From contig CAIYYN010000013.1 in NCBI GenBank assembly GCA_903930435.1, positions 26,773 to 90,772 on the forward strand: a stretch of DNA of 64,000 nt. Direction: 5' to 3'. Under the pieces are notes generated by a model. The model saw nothing but the letters and a program-made list of their open reading frames with translations. It was not told where the DNA came from and ran no database searches. The DNA is from an uncultured Hyphomicrobiales bacterium (GTDB taxonomy: Bacteria > Pseudomonadota > Alphaproteobacteria > Rhizobiales > Ancalomicrobiaceae). The translations under genes and the position numbers were made by a program. Shown here piece by piece: positions 27,720 to 37,717 of this stretch. Position 1 is the first letter of the stretch, and each line of letters begins with the position of its first letter.

Positions 27720-28370
27720 ATGTCAGCTGACAGCGAATTGCAAAAATTGGTTTTGTCTGAATTGGCTTGGGAGCCTAGTGTTACGGCCGGCCATATTGGT
27801 GTAACGGCAAAAGCCGGGGTGGTCACGCTTTCCGGGCACGTCGAAACCTATGTGCAAAAATTTGCGGCCGAAAAAGCGGTGCGGCAGGTGAAGGGCGTCA
27901 AGGCCGTGGCCGAGGAGATTGAGGTTCGTCTGCCGTCCGGCGTGAGCCACGCTGATGATGACATCGCGGCTGCCGCCGCCCAGCGTATCGCATGGGACGT
28001 GGCCTTGCCGCGAGATGCCATCGTCGCAAAGGTCGAAAAGGGCTGGGTTACACTGACCGGACAGGTTGGTTGGCACTATCAGCAGGAAGCGGCGACACTC
28101 GACGTCAGCGGACTTCACGGTGTCATCGGCGTGACCAACAATATTAAGTTGAAGCCGAGGGTCAACGTCGCCAACCTCAGCGGCGACATTATGAACGCGA
28201 TGGGGCGGTCCAGATACTTCGACCAGGAAACGGTCCATGTCCGCGCTGACGGCGGAAAGGTAACCCTGACCGGGTCGGTTCCAAGCTTGTATGATCGTCA
28301 ATTGGCATCGAGGACGGCTTGGTCAGCAGCCGGAACGACCGAAGTTGAAAACGACCTCGCCGTCGCCTGA
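27720..28370 (+). CDS. BON-domain protein (three BON repeats)
   Basis: A 216-residue protein made almost wholly of three BON modules, each with the strand pattern V-x-V-x-x-G-x-V-T-L-x-G: AKAGVVTLSGHV, VEKGWVTLTGQV and ADGGKVTLTGSV. There is no signal peptide or lipobox, so it is probably cytoplasmic; many three-BON proteins in rhizobia are small stress-inducible proteins of this kind. BON modules are thought to bind phospholipid surfaces. The ATG at 27720 has GAGGAG 8 nt upstream. A perfect terminator follows the gene, so it is its own transcription unit. Confidence 0.85.
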   Translation: MSADSELQKLVLSELAWEPSVTAGHIGVTAKAGVVTLSGHVETYVQKFAAEKAVRQVKGVKAVAEEIEVRLPSGVSHADDDIAAAAAQRIAWDVALPRDAIVAKVEKGWVTLTGQVGWHYQQEAATLDVSGLHGVIGVTNNIKLKPRVNVANLSGDIMNAMGRSRYFDQETVHVRADGGKVTLTGSVPSLYDRQLASRTAWSAAGTTEVENDLAVA

Positions 28371-28400
28371 CGCCGCATCAGGATATGACGTGATCTAAAG

Positions 28401-28441
28401 AACGACCTTTGCCCGGCGTGAAGCACGGCAAAGGTCGTTTT
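28401..28441 (+). terminator. Rho-independent terminator after the BON gene
   Basis: AACGACCTTTGCC and GGCAAAGGTCGTT form a perfect 13-bp stem with a 13-nt loop, with a TTTT run at the 3' side, 30 nt after the stop codon. This is the clearest terminator in the window. Confidence 0.85.
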
Positions 28442-28560
28442 GATGACCAGCACACGCCGGCGCTGACAGTCGGCCTGATGCCCTGTGGCCGCACCTCAAT
28501 CCGATGCACTTGCTGGGTGCCCCGTGAACCAGCGGCAGATTTCCCCGGAAGGCATAGCCA

Positions 28561-29253
28561 ATGAAGCACGATATCGAACGACATCGTACCGGTTCGGTTG
28601 GGTGGCTCCGTGCGGCGGTCCTGGGAGCGGATGACGGCATCCTGTCAACGGCCAGCCTGATGCTCGGAGTTGCCGCAGCGCACGGAAGTCGCGCCAATTT
28701 GATTGTCGCGGGGGTGGCCGGCTTGGTTTCCGGCGCCATGTCGATGGCAGCAGGCGAATATGTCTCTGTGCATTCACAGGCTGATACCGAGCAGGCGGAT
28801 CGTGTGCTTGAACGTTCAGAACTCTCAACCGATAGCCAGGGAGAGCATGAGGAGCTTGCAGCGATCTATGTCAGTCGCGGTTTGGAACCAGATCTCGCTA
28901 AGCAAGTTGCTGATCAGCTCATGGCGCATGATGCGTTGGGAGCTCATTTGCGCGACGAACTCGGCATTACAGAGGCATTCATAGCTCGGCCGATCCAGGC
29001 TGCAGTGGCGTCAGGCGCTAGTTTTTCTGTCGGAGCGGTTGTGCCTCTTTTCGTCACGGTGATCGCGCCTCAAACAAGTGCAATTGCCTTTATCTTTGTG
29101 ACGTCGCTCCTGTGCCTTGCTGGGTTGGGCGCACTTTCGGCACAAGCTGGAGGGGCAAGCATGACGATTGGGGCAATGCGTGTGACATTCTGGGGTGCCT
29201 TCGCGATGGCTGTCACTGCGGGAGTAGGCCACGTATTCGGGACATACGCATAG
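28561..29253 (+). CDS. VIT1/CCC1-family transporter
   Basis: A 230-residue membrane protein of the vacuolar iron transporter family, which moves Fe2+ or Mn2+ in exchange for protons. The first helix motif AAVLGADDGILSTASLMLGV and the second GLVSGAMSMAAGEYVSVHSQAD are diagnostic. A soluble acidic-helical part (HEELAAIYVSRGLEP) binds metal in plant VIT1, and three more helices follow. GGAAGG lies 8 nt before the ATG. It stands alone between the BON-gene terminator and the convergent macB gene. A role in removing free iron or manganese is inferred from the family. Confidence 0.9.
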   Translation: MKHDIERHRTGSVGWLRAAVLGADDGILSTASLMLGVAAAHGSRANLIVAGVAGLVSGAMSMAAGEYVSVHSQADTEQADRVLERSELSTDSQGEHEELAAIYVSRGLEPDLAKQVADQLMAHDALGAHLRDELGITEAFIARPIQAAVASGASFSVGAVVPLFVTVIAPQTSAIAFIFVTSLLCLAGLGALSAQAGGASMTIGAMRVTFWGAFAMAVTAGVGHVFGTYA

Positions 29254-29482
29254 GCGGATAAACGTATTCCTCTACCGAAACGGGCTATACCGAGCATTGC
29301 TGGATTATGTTTGTCCAATGGGGTTCGAATAGCAGGGGTATCGACGACAATTGCCTATGTCCAGTCTCTACAGCCTGACGAAATTGTCCAGCCGAGGACC
29401 AGTGCTCCGCTCGACACCGGGGTTGTCCCTGAAGTGACGGAGGGCGCGGTTCTCCGTGCTTTAGATTTCGCTCATTGCGCAG

Positions 29483-31546
29483 TCACTCGCGTTCCAACGC
29501 TACAACTGGATCAAGTTGCGCAGCGCTGCGTGCAGGCAAATAGCCGAAAGCGATGCCGATGAGGGTAGAGACTGCGAAAGCGCCGATAATCGAGGTGGCT
29601 GAATAGACAAAGGTGAAGCTCGACCCCAGCGCGGCGAAGATCTGGCCGGCCAACAGCGCCAGCATGATGCCGAGAATGCCGCCAACGATGCAGACGAGAA
29701 CGGCTTCGGTCAGGAATTGCTGGAGGATATCACTCCGCCTGGCACCGACCGCCATGCGCACCCCGATCTCCTTCACGCGTTCGGAGACGGATACGAGCAT
29801 GATGTTCATGACGCCGATGCCGCCGACGACCAACGAGATCACGGCGATGGCTGCGATCAGCAGCGTCATCGTATCGGTCGTGGCGGTGATCGTCTGCCGA
29901 ATATCGTCATTGTTCATGATGAAGAAATCCAGGACGCCATGCCGGGCGATGAGGAATTTCGTCGCGGCCTGTTCGGCGAGCGTCGAATCCGTATCGTCGG
30001 AGACAAGCAGCAGGATGCTGCGCAGCGTGCTCGAGCCAGTGAAGCGCGCCTGCACTGTCGTATAAGGGAGATAAACTGAAAGGCTGGTACTATTGCCAAA
30101 TCCGGTCAACTGCTTTTGCAGCACGCCGACGATCGTTGCCGGCACTTTGCCAATCAGGATTATTTGACCGACCGGGCTCAACTTCGCAGCTGGAAAAAGG
30201 GCGGCCCGCGTATTGTCGTCGATCACAACCTCTTGCGTCATATGCGTGACGCTGTTGTCCGTGAAATATTGACCTGCAGCTAGTTGTGTTCCCTTGACCG
30301 AGAAATATTCGGCGCCGACCCCATTGACCTGCGCGCTCAACTCTAGCGACCCGAGCCGGACCGTCGTCGATAAGGTGACGGTCGGCGCAACGCCCGCTGC
30401 ATAGGGTTGTCGAGCGATTTCAAGCGCATCGGCCAACTTCAAAGTCTGCACCTTGCCGGACCGCAAGTCGCCGTAGTTGAGGCCGGGAAAAATCTCCAGT
30501 GTGTTCGTGCCAAGATTGGAGATACCGGCAAGGACTTTTTCGCGCGAGCCTTCGCCGAGTGCCACGACGGCAACAACCGACGCGATGCCGATGATGATGC
30601 CGAGCATGGTCAGGAATGTACGCAGTCCATGCGCGCGCATGGACATGAGCGCCATCTTGAACGCCTCGCCGAAGCGATCGAAGGCGGCCCTCCAGGCATG
30701 TAGCCCGCCTTGGGATGCGGTTACTGTCGCGGCTGACATCGCCTCAGCCGCCTGACCTCCAACTGGCGCATCCGTGGAATGATCGACAGGGCTGTCGGAA
30801 ACGACCCTTCCATCGGAAATTTCGATGATGCGGTTGGCCCTTCTGGCCACTGCCATGTCGTGGGTGACCAAGATCACGGTGCGACCCTCCCGGTTGAGTT
30901 CGGTCAGGATGGCAAGCACTTCCTCGCCGCTGGCATGATCGAGCGCGCCTGTGGGTTCGTCGGCGAGGATGACATTGGCATCATTCATCAGGGCGCGGGC
31001 AATCGATACCCGTTGCTGCTGGCCGCCAGATAGCTTGCCGGGCGGATATTCCAACCTATCGGCCATTCCGAGCCGTGTCAGTAGCATCGACGCCCGGGCC
31101 ACTCGTCCGGCCGGCGTCACACCGGAATAGATTGCGGGAACCTCGACGTTGCCGATCGATGTCAGTTCCGACAGCAGGTGATAGCGTTGGAAGATGAACC
31201 CGAAATGTTCGCGCCTCAACTTGGCCAGTTCATCCGGATCGAGCGAGCCCGTTTCGCGACCGCCGATGAGATAGGTGCCCGATGTTGCGCGATCGAGACA
31301 GCCGAGGATGTTCATCAAAGTGGATTTGCCGGAGCCAGACGCACCGATAATCGCCACCATCTCGCCGGTGAAAATCGACAACGTGATTCCGTGCAGGACG
31401 ACGACAACATCGTCGCCGGACGGAAATGCCTTTGTGACGCCATCGAGGGCGATCAGCGGAGTCCCGGTCTGGTGCGGCGACAAGAGACCGCCGACCGGCT
31501 GGGGCGTTGCTACGGGATCTCGCGGCGAACTTTTCGCTTCCACCAT
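29483..31546 (-). CDS. macB: MacB-type ABC efflux transporter (ATPase-permease)
   Basis: A 687-residue protein. The N-terminal LolD-like ATPase domain has Walker [10 protein letters not shown] at 69-76, [15 protein letters not shown] and [11 protein letters not shown]. Four transmembrane helices surround a large periplasmic domain; the first helix region is [20 protein letters not shown] and the last two read [15 protein letters not shown] and [18 protein letters not shown]. Length and layout match MacB (648 in E. coli) with a short N-terminal extension. It works by mechanotransmission, driving export through MacA and a TolC-type channel. It starts 4 nt after the macA stop. Confidence 0.94.
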   Translation of the reverse strand: MVEAKSSPRDPVATPQPVGGLLSPHQTGTPLIALDGVTKAFPSGDDVVVVLHGITLSIFTGEMVAIIGASGSGKSTLMNILGCLDRATSGTYLIGGRETGSLDPDELAKLRREHFGFIFQRYHLLSELTSIGNVEVPAIYSGVTPAGRVARASMLLTRLGMADRLEYPPGKLSGGQQQRVSIARALMNDANVILADEPTGALDHASGEEVLAILTELNREGRTVILVTHDMAVARRANRIIEISDGRVVSDSPVDHSTDAPVGGQAAEAMSAATVTASQGGLHAWRAAFDRFGEAFKMALMSMRAHGLRTFLTMLGIIIGIASVVAVVALGEGSREKVLAGISNLGTNTLEIFPGLNYGDLRSGKVQTLKLADALEIARQPYAAGVAPTVTLSTTVRLGSLELSAQVNGVGAEYFSVKGTQLAAGQYFTDNSVTHMTQEVVIDDNTRAALFPAAKLSPVGQIILIGKVPATIVGVLQKQLTGFGNSTSLSVYLPYTTVQARFTGSSTLRSILLLVSDDTDSTLAEQAATKFLIARHGVLDFFIMNNDDIRQTITATTDTMTLLIAAIAVISLVVGGIGVMNIMLVSVSERVKEIGVRMAVGARRSDILQQFLTEAVLVCIVGGILGIMLALLAGQIFAALGSSFTFVYSATSIIGAFAVSTLIGIAFGYLPARSAAQLDPVVALERE

Positions 31547-31550
31547 GAGG

Positions 31551-32837
31551 TCAAAGACCCCCGCTTGGCGGACGGTGGGTACCAGGCCCAGCCGTGGTGG
31601 AAGCTGGCGCGATATTTGACTTGCGGTTCGAGACGACGCGTTCGCCCTCGGTCAGTCCGGTGAGGATTTCGATACGAACCTTGTCGTCGAGGCCGGTGGT
31701 GACGGCGCGGCTGGTGATGACGTTCACGGCATCGACGACCTCGACGCTGCGCACGCCCTTGGCATCGGGATCGGAAACCGCAGAAGTCGGGATCGTCAGC
31801 ACGCCCTTGGCGCTCCCGAGCACGATACGCACCTGTGCAGTCATGTAAGTGAGAAGCTTCCCGCCTGGATTGGGGACGTCAAAGTTGCCGTAGTAATAGA
31901 TGGCCAGCGACGTCGTCGACGAGGTCGAACTGCTCGCTGTGGATGACGACGTAGCGGCAACGATTGTAGAGTCCGATCTAAGGGCGTCCGGAGCCGGGTC
32001 GATCGTGACAAGCTTGCTGTCCCAGCGATTGACGAGATCGCCGAGGATCGTGAAATAGACGGGCTGGCCGGGCTTCGTCGCGGTGACATCCGCCTCGTTG
32101 ATCTCGGCTCGTACCGCCATCGTATCGACCTGGCCCATGATAACGATGGTTGGCGCCGACTGCGCAGCATTGACCGTCTGACCTTCCTGTGTGACGACCA
32201 GCAGCACCATTCCGTCGATCGGAGCGAGAATGCGGGTATAGGCAAGATTGACGTTGGCGGTATCGATCGCGATCTGGGCTTCAACAATTTGCGCCTCGAT
32301 CGAAACGACCTGGAATTGGGTCGTCGTCACGAGTGCTGTCGCGGCCTCCAGGGCGTCTTTAGACGTCGCCTTATCGGCTTCGGTGATTTTTGCGCGTCCA
32401 AGCGCTGCGGTTGCGTAAGTCAGCGTCGCCTGGGTTCCGGCCAGCAGCGCCTGAAAGGTTTGCAGAGATGCATTTGCGGTCTTCAGGGCATTCTGCTGAT
32501 TGACGTCGTCGATCTGGGCGATGAGGTCACCGGCTTTTAGGTTCTGCCCAAGGGAGACTTTCATCGAGGTCAATCGCCCCGAGACCTGCGCCCCCACGGC
32601 GACAAGCTTCGTTGGCCGCAACGTACCTTGCGCCAGCACATCGACCTCAATGTCGGCCTTTTCGACTTGTGCCGTCAGGATGCCCGCGAGCGGGTCGCGG
32701 CTGGCATATTTCCACCAGCCCCAGGCACCGGCGCCGGCAACGATAATCGCCACGACAACCGCGATCTTTATGCCTGTGGAAAGGCGTTTGCGGGCGGGCT
32801 TCACAGCCCCTGGCGGGATTGAGAGGGGAGCGTTCAT
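31551..32837 (-). CDS. macA: MacA-type periplasmic adaptor
   Basis: A 428-residue membrane-fusion protein with one N-terminal helix (IKIAVVVAIIVAGAGAWGWW), a lipoyl part (VAVGAQVSGRLTSMKVSLGQ), a coiled-coil hairpin and a barrel domain (YTRILAPIDGMVLLVV). A low-complexity Ser/Thr-rich insertion (STIVAATSSSTASSSTSSTT) lies near residue 290, longer than usual and possibly a flexible loop. It overlaps the upstream outer-membrane gene by 4 nt and precedes macB by 4 nt, so the whole tripartite machine is one operon. Confidence 0.93.
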   Translation of the reverse strand: MNAPLSIPPGAVKPARKRLSTGIKIAVVVAIIVAGAGAWGWWKYASRDPLAGILTAQVEKADIEVDVLAQGTLRPTKLVAVGAQVSGRLTSMKVSLGQNLKAGDLIAQIDDVNQQNALKTANASLQTFQALLAGTQATLTYATAALGRAKITEADKATSKDALEAATALVTTTQFQVVSIEAQIVEAQIAIDTANVNLAYTRILAPIDGMVLLVVTQEGQTVNAAQSAPTIVIMGQVDTMAVRAEINEADVTATKPGQPVYFTILGDLVNRWDSKLVTIDPAPDALRSDSTIVAATSSSTASSSTSSTTSLAIYYYGNFDVPNPGGKLLTYMTAQVRIVLGSAKGVLTIPTSAVSDPDAKGVRSVEVVDAVNVITSRAVTTGLDDKVRIEILTGLTEGERVVSNRKSNIAPASTTAGPGTHRPPSGGL

Positions 32838-34336
32838 TGTGCGACAGCCAAATGAGGGCCGGTATTGTTGTCGACGACCAAAGGACGGTCGACAACAATG
32901 GGATCATCCCATCCACCGCCCAGCGCCTTGGCGAGCGCGATAGCATCGGTCGAAATGGACATCCGGCTCTGGATCAGGGCGTCGTCGGCCGAATAAAGTG
33001 AGCGCTCGGCGTCGAGCACGTTGAGAAACGGTACGCTGCCTGCCTGCCAGAGCTTTTTCGATAGCCGGTCGGCGTTGCGATAGGCATCCGCCGCCTTGTC
33101 GAGTGCCGCCCCGCGAGTTCGCTCCTGCGACAAGAGGACGAGCGCATTTTCCACATCCTCCATCGCGGTCAGCACGAGCGACTGCAGGGCGAGCCGAGCT
33201 TCGTCGCGTTGCGCGCCAGCGACATCGGTAGCCGCGACGAGCGTCCCGCCGGAGAAGATCGGCACGGTCAATGTCGGGCCCCAGGACCAGCCGATGGTCG
33301 AGCCTCTACCGAGCTCGCCGATCCGAGACGCGGAACTGGCGATCGATCCAGTGAGGTTGACGCTCGGGTAGAGCGCGGCGTCTGCAACACCGATCTTCGC
33401 CGTCGCCTGGGCGAGTTGGCGCTCGGCCATTGCGATATCCGGGCGGCGCGACAACAGATCGGCCGGCAGCCCCGGCCGCAATCGGTCGTGGGGCAGCGGC
33501 AGCGGCGCAGACCGATCCAGCCACGCCAGCAGCGCGCCTGGTTCGCGGCCGAGCAGGATGCCGAGCCGGTGGATAGCCTGAGCACGGGTTTGCACCAATT
33601 GCGGAACGACGGCCTCCGTCGAGGTCGCGAGCGCGGTTGCGTTCGCCAAATCGAGTTCGGAACTCGACCCTGCCTCAAACAAGGACTTCGTCAGAGCGAC
33701 CGTTTGACGCTGCGAGGCGGCCGTCCGTCTGGCGAGCGCGATACGCGCCTCGGTGCCGCGCAGTTCGATATGGTTGGTGCCGACATCGCCGATCAGCGTC
33801 AGCAAGGTCGCGCGCAGGTCTGCGTCCGCCGCCTGCACCCCGTAGGTCGCGGCTTCGACGGTGCGACGCTGCCCCCCGAACAAGTCGAGCTCCCACGATG
33901 CATCGAACCCAGCTTGAAACAGCCATTTGGGCGTACCGGCATTTTCGCCAGGGAGTTTTGTTTCGATCGCCGATGCATCACCGTTCAGGACCGGGAATAG
34001 TCCACCGACCGCCGCCCGCCGCGTCGCGCGCGCTTCGCGGATTCGGGCGGTCGCTGCAGCGACATCGAGATTGCCGGCAACGGCCTCGTCGATAAGCCGG
34101 TCAAGGGTGGGATCGCGGAACGTCTTCCACCAATGGGAGAGATCGCTCCTGGCGGCCGTCGATCGTGGAACCTCAGCAAATTGATTTGGAACCGTCAAGC
34201 TGGCGCCAATGTAGTCAGGTCCAACAGAACACGACGCCAGACAGCCAATACTTAGGAGCCCAGAAAACAATCCTAAAAGGCGCTTTGCGAGTCCTTCCGC
34301 AGGCGTGGCTTCTAATGAAACTCGTTCTATTCGCAT
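32834..34336 (-). CDS. NodT/OprM-type outer-membrane efflux lipoprotein
   Basis: A 500-residue TolC-superfamily channel of the NodT subfamily. The N terminus has a hydrophobic stretch ending in the lipobox LASC followed by SVGPDY, the classic mature start of OprM/NodT proteins, so it should be lipid-anchored in the outer membrane. Two repeats of the coiled-coil/beta unit follow, with RRPDIAMAERQLAQATAKIGVA near residue 310. It is the first gene of the macA-macB operon. The ATG at 34336 has a weak ribosome site, so a slightly later start is possible. Confidence 0.93.
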   Translation of the reverse strand: MRIERVSLEATPAEGLAKRLLGLFSGLLSIGCLASCSVGPDYIGASLTVPNQFAEVPRSTAARSDLSHWWKTFRDPTLDRLIDEAVAGNLDVAAATARIREARATRRAAVGGLFPVLNGDASAIETKLPGENAGTPKWLFQAGFDASWELDLFGGQRRTVEAATYGVQAADADLRATLLTLIGDVGTNHIELRGTEARIALARRTAASQRQTVALTKSLFEAGSSSELDLANATALATSTEAVVPQLVQTRAQAIHRLGILLGREPGALLAWLDRSAPLPLPHDRLRPGLPADLLSRRPDIAMAERQLAQATAKIGVADAALYPSVNLTGSIASSASRIGELGRGSTIGWSWGPTLTVPIFSGGTLVAATDVAGAQRDEARLALQSLVLTAMEDVENALVLLSQERTRGAALDKAADAYRNADRLSKKLWQAGSVPFLNVLDAERSLYSADDALIQSRMSISTDAIALAKALGGGWDDPIVVDRPLVVDNNTGPHLAVAQ

Positions 34337-34781
34337 GGTCGCGCCCGCACTAGCGTCGAATGACCGACGTGAGACAAAGATTAAACGAGGTGGCCAGCTG
34401 CTCGGCAGGATCGGATTCTACTCAGTCCGGGCTAGGGTGCGCCAATATGGTGGTCGCGACGCCACAGGCTTCCAATCAGGGGTTTTGTGGGTTTCAGTCC
34501 CATGTCCGATCGGGCCGCTTGAACCCAAGCTCCGCAAATAGTTCAAATTCTCAGAAGTCGGAAATATTTCTGAGAAAAAGTGGCACGAGCTGGTCGCTCT
34601 TCAAGTTGTCGCGAAATGGGTATTTCCCGGACCTCCGCTTAGAGCTCTCCCGCAAATATAGTGTGATCGGGTTTGGCAGCTCTGATCTGTCTCCAATGCT
34701 GATGAACGCTCGATAGACGAGGTCCACGCCTCAAGCGAAATCAATCTTTCCGCAATCGCAAACCTAACGAGAGGCTGAATC
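34337..34781. promoter_or_regulatory. divergent control region between the MacAB-NodT and Ior operons
   Basis: These 445 bases hold both promoters but no gene I can support. They include the 9-bp inverted repeat annotated separately and a small palindrome GAAAT-GGGT-ATTTC near 34613. GAGAGG at about 34771 is the ribosome site of the next gene. Confidence 0.45.
34548..34576. promoter_or_regulatory. 9-bp inverted repeat, candidate operator
   Basis: TTCTCAGAA (34548-34556) and TTCTGAGAA (34568-34576) are perfect inverted copies with centres 20 bp apart, about two helical turns. It lies 206 nt before the iorA-like start and 212 nt after the start of the NodT gene, so it could serve either. A hairpin in RNA is also possible; no T run follows. 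Confidence 0.45.
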
Positions 34782-35258
34782 GTGAAACGCGACATCGAAT
34801 TCAAGCTCAACGGAGCCCTCGTCAGCCTCAACGCCGATGACGACCGAATATTATTATGGACCTTGCGAACGGATCTTGCGCTGACCGGAACCAAATATGG
34901 ATGCGGCGAAGGTATCTGTGGTGCATGCACAGTCGTGATCAACGGCACAGCACACCGGTCATGCCGCGTTGCACTGAAAGAGGTGATCGGCGCCGATGTG
35001 AAGACAATCGAGGGCCTCGCCGGAAAAGATCAACTGCACCCATTGCAGCAGGCGTTCATCGATTATGGCGGCTTTCAGTGCGGCTATTGTACATCCGGCA
35101 TGCTGCTCGATGCCTATGTCCTGCTCAGCGATGAGCCTCATCCGAGCCGTGGCACGATTATCGCCCATATGGATCACAATCTATGTCGCTGCGGCGCGTA
35201 TCAGCGCATTGTCGATGCGATCGAACACGTCTCCGCTCAAACGGAAGGTCAGTTGTGA
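34782..35258 (+). CDS. [2Fe-2S] subunit of a xanthine dehydrogenase-family oxidoreductase (IorA-like)
   Basis: A 158-residue electron-transfer subunit with two [2Fe-2S] centres. The N-terminal plant-ferredoxin type is CGEGICGACTVVINGTAHRSC, split across one loop; the C-terminal type has GGFQCGYCTSGM and HNLCRCGAYQRI. The GTG start at 34782 has GAGAGG 8 nt upstream. The TGA overlaps the next ATG (TGATG). This is the small subunit of the isoquinoline 1-oxidoreductase group, which passes electrons from a molybdenum site to a respiratory acceptor. There is no FAD subunit nearby, as is usual for this group. Confidence 0.92.
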   Translation: MKRDIEFKLNGALVSLNADDDRILLWTLRTDLALTGTKYGCGEGICGACTVVINGTAHRSCRVALKEVIGADVKTIEGLAGKDQLHPLQQAFIDYGGFQCGYCTSGMLLDAYVLLSDEPHPSRGTIIAHMDHNLCRCGAYQRIVDAIEHVSAQTEGQL

Positions 35259-37402
35259 TGACCATTCCGCTTATTGACCGCCGCGACGTGCATAAGCTCC
35301 TCGGTGGAGGCATTGTTATTCTGTTTGGGCTTAATTCGTCGGCACCTTCTGCTGCTGCAGAGCGACCAGCGTATCCAACAGACTTCAACGCGTATCTGAA
35401 GATTGGCGACACTGGGCGGGTCACCGTTTTTTCGGGCAAGATCGAAATGGGACAGGGGGTGATGACATCATTGGCTCAGATGGCAGCGGAGGAACTGGGT
35501 GCAGATCTTTCCTCGATCGACATGGTGCTGGGTGACACCGAAACATGTCCTTGGGATATGGGGACATTCGGATCGATGTCGACGCGCGTATTCGGGCCGG
35601 CATTGCGCGCGGCAGCCGCAAAAGCGCGAGTGGTGTTGACCAGTATCGCTGCAAAGACGCTCGGCGTCTCGGCGGACAAACTTTCGATCGAAGCCAGTAC
35701 AGTTTCAGTCATCGGCGACGCGAGCCGGCAAATCAGTTTTGCGGACTTGTCCAAGCGTGTAAAGACCGCGCAAGCGATCGACGAAGCGGCTACACTCCAT
35801 TCCGCTGCCAACTTTACGGTGATTGGCAGCTCGCCAAAGCGACTGGATGGCGTGGAGAAGGTTACAGGCGCCGCGAAATATGCCGCCGATATGCGGCTTC
35901 CAAATATGCTGTATGCACGAATTCTGCGCCCTCCCATGCATGGCGCAAGCCTGACCCAGGTTGATACCGCTGCGGCTGAGCAACTGCCGGGCGTTCGGGT
36001 AGTCAAGCGGGGAGACCTGATTGCCGTGTTGCATGCTGAGCCTGACGCGGCAGTTGCCGCCTTGGCGCAAATCCACGCTGACTGGAAGCTCCCGGATGCA
36101 ACTCTGAACCCCAACACTATATTCGACCATATTTTGGCGGATGCCGGAGATCAGAAGACGGTATCGTCCAAGGGCAGTCTTGCCACTGCGTCCTCAGTAC
36201 AACCGTTTGAGACTATCTTTCACAAGGGATACGTGGCCCATGCCCCAATGGAGCCGCATGCAGCCTTGGCGGACGTCAGGGCTACCAGTGCCACGATTTG
36301 GGCTTCGACCCAAACACCGTTTCCGACCCGTGATCGTATAGCCAAGGCGCTCGGCTTCGACCCGAAGTCGGTCCGGGTCATCACGCCGTTCGTCGGCGGT
36401 GGCTTCGGCGGAAAGAGTGCCGGCGGTCAGGCTTTGGAGGCAGCAAGTCTGTCACAACTGGTCAGTAAGCCTGTCCTGGTCGAATGGACCCGCGCCGAGG
36501 AATTCTTCCTTGATACGTTTGACCCGGCGTCCGTCGTCAAGATCCGCTCTGCGCTGGACAAAGACGGCAACATAACGAGTTGGGATTATTCGGTCTTCGC
36601 CGCTGGAGAGCGTGGTGCGAACACGTTTTACAATATACCCAACGTGCGGATCCTCTCGGCTGGCGGAACATCTTACAGTGGTGCGTCTGGGACCGCTGGT
36701 CTCCATCCATTTGCAGTGGGGCCGTGGCGTGGTCCGGGCGCAAATATGAACGTGTTTGCTACGGAATCCCAGATCGATATCATGGCGAAGGCTGCCGGTG
36801 CGGATCCACTCGCCTTTCGGCTTCGGCATATCCAGGATCCGCGGATGCGCTCCGTGCTGCTGGCTGCTGCGAAGGCCTTCGGCTGGCAGGAGGCGATCGG
36901 CCCAAGCGGCAGAGGCTACGGCATCGCCTGCAGTAGCGATGCAGGCAGCTGCGTGGCAACCATGGCCGAGGTGAAGGTCGACAAATCTACCGGCAAGGTG
37001 ACTGTTCTCAGGATGGTGTGCGCGCAGGACATGGGAGTAATCGTCAATCCCATAGGCGCGACGATGCAAATCGAAGGTGGACTGACGATGGGGCAGGGGT
37101 ACGCCCTGACCGAGGAGCTTCGTTTCCAGGGTGGAGAAATCCTCGACCAGAACTTTGACACTTATTACCTGCCGCGTTTCAGCAGCACGCCGCATATTCA
37201 GGTGGTCCTGGTCAAAAATGACGACATTGCCCCGCAGGGATGCGGTGAGCCGGCGATCACGACGACGGGCGCTGTGATCGCCAACGCTGTGTTCGATGCG
37301 TCCGGTGCGCGGATGACGCGGTTGCCGATGACAGCCAATCGTATCCTCGCGGCGATCTTGTCGCTTCCCGTTCAGTCTGGATTGCCGAAAGCTTCCAAAT
37401 AA
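35258..37402 (+). CDS. molybdopterin-binding subunit of an isoquinoline 1-oxidoreductase-type enzyme (IorB-like)
   Basis: A 714-residue catalytic subunit carrying a molybdopterin cytosine dinucleotide cofactor. FSGKIEMGQGVMTSLAQMAAEE near residue 60 and FVGGGFGGKSAGGQ near 380 bind the cofactor, and the QGCGEPAI loop near residue 650 holds the catalytic glutamate. The N terminus reads DRRDVHKLLGGGIVILFGL and then a run ending AAAE, which looks like a twin-arginine export signal with a suboptimal core, so the complex may be periplasmic with the small subunit carried along. The substrate is not predictable: an N-heterocycle or an aldehyde are the options known in the family. A terminator follows. 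Confidence 0.9.
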   Translation: MTIPLIDRRDVHKLLGGGIVILFGLNSSAPSAAAERPAYPTDFNAYLKIGDTGRVTVFSGKIEMGQGVMTSLAQMAAEELGADLSSIDMVLGDTETCPWDMGTFGSMSTRVFGPALRAAAAKARVVLTSIAAKTLGVSADKLSIEASTVSVIGDASRQISFADLSKRVKTAQAIDEAATLHSAANFTVIGSSPKRLDGVEKVTGAAKYAADMRLPNMLYARILRPPMHGASLTQVDTAAAEQLPGVRVVKRGDLIAVLHAEPDAAVAALAQIHADWKLPDATLNPNTIFDHILADAGDQKTVSSKGSLATASSVQPFETIFHKGYVAHAPMEPHAALADVRATSATIWASTQTPFPTRDRIAKALGFDPKSVRVITPFVGGGFGGKSAGGQALEAASLSQLVSKPVLVEWTRAEEFFLDTFDPASVVKIRSALDKDGNITSWDYSVFAAGERGANTFYNIPNVRILSAGGTSYSGASGTAGLHPFAVGPWRGPGANMNVFATESQIDIMAKAAGADPLAFRLRHIQDPRMRSVLLAAAKAFGWQEAIGPSGRGYGIACSSDAGSCVATMAEVKVDKSTGKVTVLRMVCAQDMGVIVNPIGATMQIEGGLTMGQGYALTEELRFQGGEILDQNFDTYYLPRFSSTPHIQVVLVKNDDIAPQGCGEPAITTTGAVIANAVFDASGARMTRLPMTANRILAAILSLPVQSGLPKASK

Positions 37403-37717
37403 ACATGTACACTGAATCATCCAGGAAGCCTCTAGTCCGGGGAGGGCGCTCTGGACCGTCCAGTCGATGACGGTCCTTTACGTGAATATCAAGCATGGTC
37501 GGAATCGACCTTGAGAGTTTTGAGGATACAAAGCGGCTGCATTCGGTAGGCCAAAGACAAGAAAGTCGAAAAATCATGAATCCCGCTGACCAAATTCTTC
37601 GCGGTCATCTGTTGGATGCCTTGGTTCTAAAAGCTACTGCACCGATTGGTTCTCCATCTTCCCTGAGGATTGGCGTTCCAGGCTGTCCTGCTGAACGGGG
37701 CGTATCTTAAGTGTCTG
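37403..37717. other. convergent intergenic interval
   Basis: These 315 bases lie between the 3' ends of the IorB-like gene and pgm. They hold a terminator at 37453-37479. A 71-codon open frame at 37495-37710 has no ribosome site or recognisable motif and I do not call it. Confidence 0.4.
37453..37479 (+). terminator. terminator of the Ior operon
   Basis: GGACCGTC and GACGGTCC form a perfect 8-bp stem with an 8-nt loop followed by TTT, 50 nt after the stop codon of the molybdopterin subunit. Confidence 0.65.

Noticed and set aside
29311..29562. 83-codon plus-strand frame between the VIT gene and macB
   Set aside because: It overlaps the macB 3' end, has no ribosome site and shows no motif.
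31920..31990. Ser/Thr-rich low-complexity stretch in MacA as a possible frameshift or repeat insertion
   Set aside because: The frame stays open with normal barrel sequence on both sides, so it is more simply a flexible loop.
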